Source: Corynebacterium camporealensis
GTDB lineage: Bacteria > Actinomycetota > Actinomycetes > Mycobacteriales > Mycobacteriaceae
Direction of reading: 5' to 3'
Assembly (NCBI RefSeq): GCF_000980815.1
Contig: NZ_CP011311.1
Span: 726,571-790,570 of the forward strand
Length of the DNA stretch: 64,000 nt
Shown here: piece after piece, positions 36,038 to 44,100 of the stretch
Numbering within the stretch: position 1 is the first letter of the stretch
Layout: each line of letters starts with the position of its first letter
The notes under the pieces: model-generated
What the model saw: the letters and a program-made list of their open reading frames with translations, nothing else
Databases searched by the model: none
What the model was told of the DNA's origin: nothing
Position numbers and translations under genes: made by a program

Positions 36038-37023
36038 TTCTCGCGGTTTTGTCCTCTCGAGCTAGGGTCCTGATCCGCGGTGGGCGGGGTGGTGAGTAGG
36101 TGTCAAAGCGTAGCAGAGGAGTCTGTGAACGCCTTCCAGATGGCTTTATTGAAAACAAAACCCGCCTGCGGAGGGTGTCGGTGGTGGCGGCCGGGGGTGC
36201 GATCGGGTGTGGCGTGGTCTGGTGGCTTCTGGTTTATGGCGGGCTGGTGTCCAGTGGTTCCCTGCGCTCTCGGCGGCGCCGCTCTGGGGGCTGTTTTGTA
36301 TTGTTTTATTCCACGCAATACCGTGTTCTTCTGAATTGAAAGGCCATATTTTCAATAGAGGTTCGGGATAATTTTCCTTGAAAAGTGCTTAAAGGCAGAA
36401 ACTAGTTTGTTGATTTGAGCGTCTCTCGTAAAAGGGGCGTTGGTTGTCTCTTCGAGGGAGTTCGTGCTGACTGCCGATCTTGAAGGGCGTGGGTAGGAGA
36501 GAGTCGGGGCGGATAGCGTCGGGGAAGTCCGTCGTATAGACGGTTGCTGGACGCGGTGCCGAAACAATCGCAGCCAGGCCGGGTTAGTGGCGCCACGCAG
36601 ATCGGCAAGGGGGCCGCACACGTTGTTCGAGGTTTATCTGCACACGGCCGAGGTGAAGTTGGCGGCTGTGTACGTCGGCAAGCGGCAGCCGTCGGTGGGG
36701 CGGCAGGGGCGTGGATTCGGAAAATGGGTACTAGCCAGTGGGTGGAACCCCACTGTGCTTGCGTAGGTTCTCTGCTGAATCGACATGTGACGGTGCCCAA
36801 AATGGTTCCCAACACCGGTAAGAGCGCTCGGCAGAGCAGTCTCCTCCGGCTGGCTGATGTCCAATCTGTCCACCGGGAGAACCGCGTGCCCGTGCTGTGT
36901 GAGTTCGGTAGGCCTTGGGCGGTGATCGCCGTTTTCGGCGTGCTCGAGATCGCGGGCGGGGCTGCGTCGAGAAGCTCTGGCGGTCCGTGAACTCGTTGGG
37001 GCGGGTCCAGTGCGAGGAAAGTG
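36038..37023. other. Island stretch without a supported gene
   Basis: About 986 bases upstream of the sortase gene. Short open frames exist on both strands but none has a ribosome site, domain or neighbour-like codon use. A 59-codon frame at 36587-36766 has GC-rich third positions and may be a gene remnant. Minus-strand read-through from the deleted third surface gene extends to about 36731. Confidence 0.5.
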
Positions 37024-37042
37024 AAAACGCCACCGCCCCGAG

Positions 37043-37642
37043 GGAGATGGAGCCGTTGCCGGTGTTGGCGCCGATACCGCGGTCGGTGGTGGCGGCAACC
37101 TCGTCAGCCTGGTCCTGCTCGTCGGCGTACTCGTGGACGGCCTTGGCAGCCGGGGTGTCGACGATCTTCTTGGCGTGAACCGGAGCCTCCTTGGCCGAGA
37201 CCTCCTTGGCCTGCTTGACGACTTCGTCAGCGTGGTCCTCGAGGAGCTTGTCGGAGACTTTCTTCTCTTCCTTGGTCGGGGTCTCGTGGACGCGGTCCTC
37301 GGAGGAGACGTAGGTCGAGCCGTCCTGGTTCAGGAACCAGTAGCTGCAACCGAGGATAAGCAGACCCGGGAGCAGGAGGCCAAGACCGGAGGAACCCTTC
37401 GGCTCCTTCTTGTCCTTGTCCTTGTCGCCCTTGCCTTCGCGGTCCTTGTTCTTGTCCTTGCCGGAGTTGCCTTCGTTGCCCTGGTTGTCCTGGTTGTTTT
37501 GAGCGGTGGTGCCGAACTGCTCGACGACGGCGCTGTCAACCGAAACCGCCGGTTCAGTGTGGGCTCCTGCTGCCGGTGCAACTGCGAGTGCGAGTGCGCC
37601 CGAGGTCAGTGTGGCGATGGCGACTTTTCAGATGTGCTTCAT
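37043..37642 (-). pseudogene. Island surface protein 3, broken at both ends
   Basis: ATG 37642 with the same leader as genes 1 and 2, but codon 5 is TGA ('MKHI-stop') where the others have Gly. The frame then continues open: signal-peptide-like 'ALTSGALALAVAPAAGA', a Lys/Asp/Asn-rich linker, 'GLGLLLPGLLILGCSYWFLN', 'STYVSSEDRVHETPTKEEKK' (as in protein 1) and 'RGIGANTGNGSIS'. The membrane helix, tail, stop and first terminator arm are gone: sequence passes directly into the loop and second arm of a terminator identical to that of gene 2 (37024-37042). Confidence 0.88.
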
Positions 37643-38619
37643 GTGCTCTTCCTTGCAGACGTATGAGAATGATCTGGCGCACTCCTTGTGAGTGGCACCT
37701 TGTTCAACACTAAATACATCGAAGAATTATGTAAGGGGGTTACGGGCGACTCTCAGATATTTTGGACTAACAATTAATGTGGAAAAATGGAAGATACTTA
37801 TGTAGGTAAAAGGGTTGCGCGCGCGAAGCGCGGTGGCGTCTAGGGAATTCCAGTACACGGCCATATTTTCTAAGGGTGAGTGGATGGGCATCGTGGCTGC
37901 GCGAACAGTCATTTCCGTGTTTTCGGCCCGGGGGTAGGTCCTGCTACCCCTGTAGTTGCCGGTTACGCGGTAACTACTTTTGGGGGTAAATATTGAGTGC
38001 CGGGCCGATTAGCCAAACGCTACTTACCGGAGCAAACGGCGGGGTAACGGAAATTCGATGCTGACATGCGCCGTGTGTTCGGCGTCGCGACTTAAGCAAG
38101 ACGTGCTTCGTCGTTGCACAAGAACACGAACGGCACACCCGCCGTTACCCGACCTCAGTGTCCGCTCTGAAGGATGTATGCGGGTGCTTTCCCGCAAGTG
38201 GGCGGGAACCGGGGCAGCTACACGTCGAAACTTAATCGCAAAAGGACGGGCGCCGAGGAGTCGACCGAATTCGAGGATGCCTCCGGCTCGATCCGTGTTT
38301 GACGGGCAACCGTTGTTTTCGCCCGGGTGCCCGTAATCCGGGCGTCCCATTGCGCCGGCAATCCTTCTCTGCCTCACCGGAGAAATTCTTTCCTCCGAGA
38401 AACGGGCGCGCCCCGTGGTGTGCGGGATCGGAGATTATCGAGCACAGATAATACTTCTAAGAGCTGCGCGAGGGCCCGGGCAGGATCACGTCGAAAAGCA
38501 TCCGAACCCACGTAGATTATTCGCCGTATTCATGGGGCCGGACCACGTGCCGGCCGGTGGGCTAACTGTCAACCATGTCGCGACGGATAGTGTCAACAAT
38601 ATCCCGACTGATCGCAAAG
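37643..38619. other. Right end of the island, no supported gene
   Basis: About 977 bases. 37643-37760 is the conserved leader of the third surface gene. Beyond that no frame shows a ribosome site or recognisable motif. Near the tRNA, tgtcaac occurs twice (38567-38573 and 38591-38597) in similar context, possibly integrase arm sites. The stretch may be debris of lost element genes. Confidence 0.5.
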
Positions 38620-38692
38620 CGCCCCAGAAAGGATTCGAACCTTCGACACCCGCTTTAGGAGAGCGGTGCTCTATCCACTGAGCTACTGGGGC
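38620..38692 (-). tRNA. tRNA-Arg (anticodon CCT)
   Basis: Folds as a standard cloverleaf: acceptor gccccag/ctggggc, D arm gctc-agtggataga-gagc-type, anticodon stem ccgct/agcgg with loop ctcctaa (anticodon CCT, codon AGG), T arm with gttcgaat. CCA is not encoded. A TAACCT -10-like element lies about 30 bases upstream on the minus strand. It is the integration target of the island: its 3' 41 bases are repeated at 27826-27866. Confidence 0.95.
38621..38661. repeat. attR: 41-bp repeat within the tRNA-Arg gene
   Basis: Identical to 27826-27866. It covers the acceptor 3' strand, the T arm and part of the anticodon arm, the segment most tRNA-targeting tyrosine integrases use. Confidence 0.93.
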
Positions 38693-38751
38693 TTGTGCGC
38701 TCAATGCGCAACGATTGTTTAGGTTAGCAGCTTCGCTTTGAGCTGCGTTAT

Positions 38752-39033
38752 TTAGCTGGCGTCTAGCTCTTCGAACTTCTTGCGCACATCGGCAGCTGCT
38801 GGGTTAGTGGCAGTGGTGCCATCCGAATACAGCACGGTCGGAACGATGCGGTTGCCGTCGTTGACCGACTTGATCCACTCGTTGATGTCCTCGGTGCCCT
38901 CAGCCTCGGCATCGACAAGCGCGTGCGGGGTGCCATCGGCGGCGAGGTCCTGGCGCAGCTTGGAGCAGAACGGGCACCAGTCGGCGTAGAAAACGGTGAC
39001 GTGCTCAGTAGTGTCGGGGGTGCTAACGCTCAT
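38752..39033 (-). CDS. mrx1: Mycoredoxin (glutaredoxin-fold mycothiol-dependent reductase)
   Basis: 93 residues, thioredoxin fold. C20-P-F-C23 is the redox motif ('FYADWCPFCSKL'). 'GNRIVPTVLYSDGT' holds the cis-Pro and 'ATNPAAADVRKKF' the C-terminal helix. Mycoredoxin-1 in Corynebacterium and Mycobacterium reduces mycothiol-protein mixed disulfides. The ATG directly abuts the folA stop codon (TAGATG), so it is the last gene of the cysQ-thyA-folA operon. A hairpin at 38732-38750 lies behind it. Confidence 0.92.
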   Translation of the reverse strand: MSVSTPDTTEHVTVFYADWCPFCSKLRQDLAADGTPHALVDAEAEGTEDINEWIKSVNDGNRIVPTVLYSDGTTATNPAAADVRKKFEELDAS

Positions 39034-39564
39034 CTATGCAGCGTCCTTTCGTTCGTAAGTTAAAAAGCGGTACTTAATGGGCAGCTCACTGGGCGGGCGG
39101 CCCGGCACGGTGAGATGACCCTTTTCAGAGGTCAACCAATCGGTACTGGAACTTAATCCAAAGGTGCTGGGAACCTCCGGGGCGAAGACGGCGGCATCGC
39201 CATAAGCATCGCCAATGTTGGCGCCCATCAGGGTGATTTCGATGCGGTCGACCTGGTCGATGGTGGCAGCATACAACTGCCCGCCGCCGATGATCCAGGC
39301 TTCGTCGAGCTCCGGAACGGCTCGGCTTACCGATGCCCCAGCCGACCATTCACCCGGTGCACGACGCGAGATGATGATGTTGTCGCGCCCCGGTAGGGGA
39401 CGAAAGCGCGGGTTGAGTGACTCCCAGGTCTTACGCCCCATGATGACGGGAGCACCGGTGGTGACGTCCTTAAAGTGCGCGAGGTCTTCCGGCACATGCC
39501 AGGGCATGTCCGCACCGTCGCCGATGATGCCGTCGAGGGATTGTGCCCAGATTGCCCCCAGCAT
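39034..39564 (-). CDS. folA: Dihydrofolate reductase
   Basis: 176 residues. 'GAIWAQSLDGIIGDGADMPW' is the N-terminal strand and M20-loop region, 'PEDLAHFKDVT' carries the substrate carboxylate (Asp/Glu) position, 'VIMGRKTWESL' and 'WIIGGGQLYAATI' bind NADPH. It recycles dihydrofolate produced by the thymidylate synthase encoded just upstream; the two genes overlap as TAATG. Confidence 0.97.
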   Translation of the reverse strand: MLGAIWAQSLDGIIGDGADMPWHVPEDLAHFKDVTTGAPVIMGRKTWESLNPRFRPLPGRDNIIISRRAPGEWSAGASVSRAVPELDEAWIIGGGQLYAATIDQVDRIEITLMGANIGDAYGDAAVFAPEVPSTFGLSSSTDWLTSEKGHLTVPGRPPSELPIKYRFLTYERKDAA

Positions 39565-40361
39565 TAGACCGACACCTGCGCCTTGATGGTCGGGTGTGGG
39601 TCGTAACCTTCGATTTCAAAATCGCTGAAGTCGTAATCGAATAGCGACTTGGCCTTGTTCAGGCGCAGCTGCGGGTAAGGGCGCGGTTCGCGGGAGAGCT
39701 GCTCTTCGACTTGGGCGAGGTGGTCGTTGTAGATGTGGCAGTCACCGCCGGTCCAGATAAGCTCGCCAACTTCCAAGCCGGCCTGCTGGGCAAACATGTG
39801 CGCCAGCGCGGCATAGGAGGCGATGTTGAAAGGAACGCCTAAGAACATATCGGCAGAACGCTGGTAGACCTGCAGCGAGAGCTTGCCGTCGGCGACGTAG
39901 AGCTGGAAGAGCAGATGGCAGGGCATCAGTGCCATCTTGTCCAGTTCGGCGACATTCCACGCCGATACTAGGTTGCGACGGGAATCCGGATTATCGCGCA
40001 GGGTATCGAGGGCCTGCTGAATCTGGTCGACATGCTGGCCATCCGGGGTGGGCCAGGAACGCCACTGCACGCCATAGACCGGGCCGAGTTCGCCGTTTTC
40101 GTCAGCCCATTCGTTCCAGATGCGCACTTTGTTTTCTTGTAGCCAGCGCACATTGGAATCGCCGCGCAAAAACCACAGCAATTCGCCTAAAACGCCGTGG
40201 AAATAGACCTTCTTCGTCGTGAGCAGTGGGAAGGATTCAGACAGGTCATAGCGCAGCTGCGCACCAAAAAGCGAGCGCGTGCCCGTGCCGGTGCGATCGC
40301 CTTTAGATGCGCCTTCTTCGTAGACCTTGCGCAGCAGATCTTCGTATGGCGTATTAATCAT
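39564..40361 (-). CDS. thyA: Thymidylate synthase (ThyA type)
   Basis: 265 residues, the standard length. '[19 protein letters not shown]' binds the phosphate, '[17 protein letters not shown]' contains the catalytic Cys, '[18 protein letters not shown]' is the dUMP/folate signature and '[11 protein letters not shown]' follows. It makes dTMP from dUMP using methylene-tetrahydrofolate. Lies 19 bases after cysQ and overlaps folA. Confidence 0.98.
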   Translation of the reverse strand: MINTPYEDLLRKVYEEGASKGDRTGTGTRSLFGAQLRYDLSESFPLLTTKKVYFHGVLGELLWFLRGDSNVRWLQENKVRIWNEWADENGELGPVYGVQWRSWPTPDGQHVDQIQQALDTLRDNPDSRRNLVSAWNVAELDKMALMPCHLLFQLYVADGKLSLQVYQRSADMFLGVPFNIASYAALAHMFAQQAGLEVGELIWTGGDCHIYNDHLAQVEEQLSREPRPYPQLRLNKAKSLFDYDFSDFEIEGYDPHPTIKAQVSV

Positions 40362-40380
40362 GCCGCCTAGTCTACTGTTG

Positions 40381-41139
40381 CTAGTAACTACCGTGTTCGT
40401 CGTGGTAGGCAGCAGCGTGCTCTAAGATTTCATCGGCCAGCTCGGGGCGGCAGATAAGCAGGTCAGGCACGAAAGTGTCCTTCTGGTTGAAGGTAATCGG
40501 GGAGCCGTCCAGGCGGGAGCAGTGCAGACCCGCGGCCTTGGCAACACCCACCGGTGCGGCCTGGTCCCACTCGTATTGGCCGCCGGCGTGGATGTAACCA
40601 TCAAAGTCACCGAGTAGGACGTGCATGGACTTCGCACCAGCAGAGCCAATGCCCTGGATCTCAAAATCCATTTTCTCACCGATGTAGTTGGCAGCCTTCG
40701 GCGGACGGTTACGGGAAACGACCAGCTTGCGCGACAGCGGACCGGTGACAGCGCGAACGTCGGAAGACTTAAAGGTCACGCCCATATCTGGCATGCCGAC
40801 GGCAGCCTGTACTGGTTCGCCGTTGATAACCAGAGCGATGTGTACGGCCCAGTCCTGGCGGCCAGTAGCAAATTCCTTGGTGCCATCGAGTGGGTCGACA
40901 ATCCAGACGCGTTCCTTATCCAGGCGGGACAAGTCGTCGCTGGCTTCCTCCGACAGCATGCCGTCGTCCGGGCGGTGCTGTTCGAGCACGCGGGCGATCC
41001 ATTCCTGGGCGGCCTGATCCCCGGCATCGCCAAGCGCGAGGCCTCGCAGGAGGCCGCCATTGCGGACACCCTTGAGGATTTCACCGCATCCTTCAGCAAG
41101 GGAGTTGGTCAGACGGGAATCATTAATGTCGACGGTCAT
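40381..41139 (-). CDS. cysQ: 3'(2'),5'-bisphosphate nucleotidase CysQ (inositol-phosphatase family)
   Basis: 252 residues from ATG 41139; a longer frame has an ATG at 41187 but TAGTCT lies seven bases before 41139, fitting a leaderless mRNA. Metal-binding motifs: 'LSEEASDD' (motif 1), '[15 protein letters not shown]' (DPLDGT) and '[17 protein letters not shown]' (WDxAAP). The family dephosphorylates PAP or inositol phosphates. First gene of the operon with thyA, folA and mycoredoxin and divergent from lhr. Confidence 0.92.
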   Translation of the reverse strand: MTVDINDSRLTNSLAEGCGEILKGVRNGGLLRGLALGDAGDQAAQEWIARVLEQHRPDDGMLSEEASDDLSRLDKERVWIVDPLDGTKEFATGRQDWAVHIALVINGEPVQAAVGMPDMGVTFKSSDVRAVTGPLSRKLVVSRNRPPKAANYIGEKMDFEIQGIGSAGAKSMHVLLGDFDGYIHAGGQYEWDQAAPVGVAKAAGLHCSRLDGSPITFNQKDTFVPDLLICRPELADEILEHAAAYHDEHGSY

Positions 41140-41146
41140 GCAGACA

Positions 41147-41152
41147 AGACTA
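41147..41152 (-). promoter_or_regulatory. -10 box for leaderless cysQ operon
   Basis: TAGTCT on the minus strand, seven bases before the cysQ ATG; no ribosome-binding site precedes the ATG. Confidence 0.5.
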
Positions 41153-41173
41153 CCTGCCGCGCTAGAGTAGGGC

Positions 41174-44100
41174 ATGCCCAAAAACATCCTCGACCGATTT
41201 CGCCCGCAAGTAGGGCAGTGGTTTCAGGAAGTATTCGCCGGCCCCACCGCGGTGCAGGCAGCAGCCTGGGATGCAATTTCCCAAGGCAACCACGCACTCG
41301 TCGTCGCACCGACTGGTTCCGGTAAGACGCTGGCGGCCTTTCTATGGGCACTGAACAACTTGGTCGAGCGCGCCGGGCAAACCAGCCTCGCCTTGGGCGA
41401 GGGGACAGGAAGCCGCAGCGGCGGCCACGAAGGTGTGCGCGTGCTGTATATCTCCCCGCTGAAAGCACTCGGCGTGGATGTGGAAAATAACTTGCGTGCG
41501 CCACTCAAAGGCATTGCCCGTACCGCGCAGCGTTTAGGCCTGGACGAACCAGATATCACCGTCGGTGTGCGCAGTGGCGATACCCCAAGCGCGGAACGCA
41601 ACCGGCAGGTCCGTCGCCCACCGGATGTGCTGATTACGACCCCGGAGTCGGCGTATCTCATGCTGACCTCTAAGGCAGCAGGGATCCTATCGACTGTGGA
41701 TACCGTCATTATCGATGAGATTCACGCCCTGGCCGGTACCAAGCGCGGCGTGCACTTGGCTTTGACTCTGGAACGTCTGGCTCAGGTAGCAGGCAGTTTT
41801 CAGCGCATCGGTCTGTCTGCGACCGTGCGTCCTTTGGAAGCTGTGGCGAACTTCCTTGGTGGCGGTCGACCGGTGGAAATCATTGCCCCGCCGGCGGAGA
41901 AAAAGTGGGACTTGGCCGTGCATTCCCCGGTTGAGGATATGGCGGACCTGCCCACCCCGGAGCAAGGTTCCACCATCGGCGAGATGACCGTCGATGATCC
42001 TTTGGGAATTACTGATTCAGCACTCGAGCCTGACGATGCCCCAGGCCTTACCGAATCCGCCCTTCCTACAGCGAAGTCCATTTGGCCTTTCGTGGAAAAG
42101 GATGTCTACGCCGAGGTGATGGAGCACCGCTCCACGTTGATCTTCGTCAACTCCCGGCGTACTGCGGAGCGCCTGACTAGTAGGCTCAATGAGTTGTACG
42201 CGAGCGAACACAATCCGGAGGCACTGTCGCCGGAGACGAGGCGTTCGCCGGCACAGTTGATGAAATACACCGACGTTGCAGGCGAAGCCGAATCCATTAT
42301 TGCCCGCGCCCACCACGGCTCGGTGTCTAAGGATGAGCGCGCCCAGACCGAAACCATGTTGAAGGAAGGTCGCCTCAAAGCAGTGGTGGCGACTAGCTCC
42401 TTGGAGCTGGGCATCGATATGGGTGCCGTCGACCTGGTCATCCAGGTCGAATCGCCACCGTCCGTGGCCGCTGGTTTGCAGCGCGTGGGCCGCGCCGGGC
42501 ACTCCGTCGGTGAAGTTTCTGAAGGCTCGTTCTATCCCAAACACCGCGCCGACTTGGTGCAGTCCGCGTTGACGCTGTCGCGTATGCGCGCAGGTCTCAT
42601 TGAGGAAATGCATACCCCGCGCAATCCACTCGATGTGCTTGCCCAACAAACCGTTGCAGCTGTTGCCGCGGCCGGGGAGCAGGGACTGCATTGCGATGAT
42701 TGGTACGACACCGTGCGCCGCGCCTGGCCTTACCGGGACCTGGCACGGGAAGTCTTCGACTCCGTTATTGATCTCGTCAGTGGCGTGTACCCTTCGACGG
42801 ACTTTGCGGAACTTAAACCGCGCGTGGTCTATGACCGCATTAGTGGGCAACTCACTGCCCGCCCCGGCGCGCAACGCGTGGCCGTAACTAGCGGTGGCAC
42901 GATTCCGGATCGTGGCATGTTTGGTGTCTTCCTCGTTGGCAGTGGGGAGAATGGTTCCCCGCGTCGCGTCGGCGAGCTCGACGAGGAGATGGTGTACGAG
43001 TCCCGCGTCGGTGATGTCTTTACCCTGGGTGCGACGAGTTGGCGCATTGAGAACATCACTCGTGACCAGGTGCAGGTTATCCCCGCACCAGGGCACACCG
43101 GGCGTTTGCCTTTCTGGAATGGCGACCAACCAGGCCGCCCCTTTGAACTGGGCAAAGCGCTGGGCCAGTACCGCCGTGAAGTCTTTGAGCGTTCTACTGA
43201 GATCGCCGATGCCGACGACTACGCGCGTCGCAACATCGAGGCTTACCTGCGTGAACAACACGAAGCTACGGGTCTGATTCCGGACGAGAAGACGCTGTTG
43301 TTGGAGCGCTTCACGGATGAGCTGGGCGACTGGCGCGTCGTATTGCACACTCCCTTTGGCCGGGGCGTGAATGCTGCTTGGGCACTCGCCGTCGGCACGC
43401 GCGTGGCTGAGCGCACCGGCATGGATCCGCAGGCGGTTGCTGGCGATGACGGCATCGTGCTGCGCTTGCCGGAAGGCGAAGCCGAACCCGACGGCTCGCT
43501 GTTCCTTTTCGATGCCGATGAGATTGCCGACATCGTTGCTGAACAGGTGGGCAACTCAGCATTGTTTGCATCGCGCTTTCGCGAGTGTGCCGCCCGTGCG
43601 TTGCTGTTGCCGCGCCGCAACCCCGGCAAGCGGGCCCCGTTGTGGCAACAGCGTCAGCGGGCCGAACAGCTTCTCGATGTCGCGCGTAAATACCCCAGTT
43701 TCCCCATCATTTTGGAAACCGTGCGCGAGTGCCTGCAGGATGTCTACGATCTTCCCGCACTCGAAGAAGTACAGCGCCAGCTGGGCCAACGCCAGATCCG
43801 CATCGCGGAGGTTGCCACTGAACAGCCGTCGCCCTTCGCCTCCACGCTGTTGTTTAACTACACCGGCGCGTTTATGTATGAAGGCGATTCGCCGCTGGCT
43901 GAAAAGCGTGCGGCAGCCCTCGCCTTGGACCCTGCGTTGCTATCGAAGTTGCTGGGAACGGTGGAACTCCGCGAGTTACTTGACCCGGACATCATTGCTG
44001 AGGTCGAAGCCCAACTTCAGCGCACCACCGAAAACCGCCGTGCACGCAGCCCGGAAGAAGTCATGGACTTGCTGCGTATTCTTGGCCCCATTCCACTCGA

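Larger units (their letters stand above)
27826..38661. mobile_element. tRNA-Arg-integrated genomic island (AICE/plasmid-like remnant)
   Basis: Bounded by 41-bp direct repeats derived from the tRNA 3' end. Contents: a rolling-circle Rep pseudogene, an IS5-type insertion, a decayed duplicate of the chromosomal SxxK/DUF1906 pair, and a sortase with three surface-protein genes. A Rep gene near one end and tRNA insertion are typical of actinomycete integrative elements (pSAM2 type). No integrase, excisionase or transfer ATPase is visible, so the element is probably immobile or mobilised in trans. GC is visibly higher at 30640-32330 than in flanking DNA, showing mixed origin. Confidence 0.85.

Noticed and set aside
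36587..36766. 59-codon GTG frame with GC-rich third positions
   Set aside because: No ribosome site or recognisable motif; kept only as a possible remnant.
38718..38730. DtxR-like half site ttaggttagc
   Set aside because: Only one half matches, and it overlaps the likely -10 region of the tRNA-Arg promoter.
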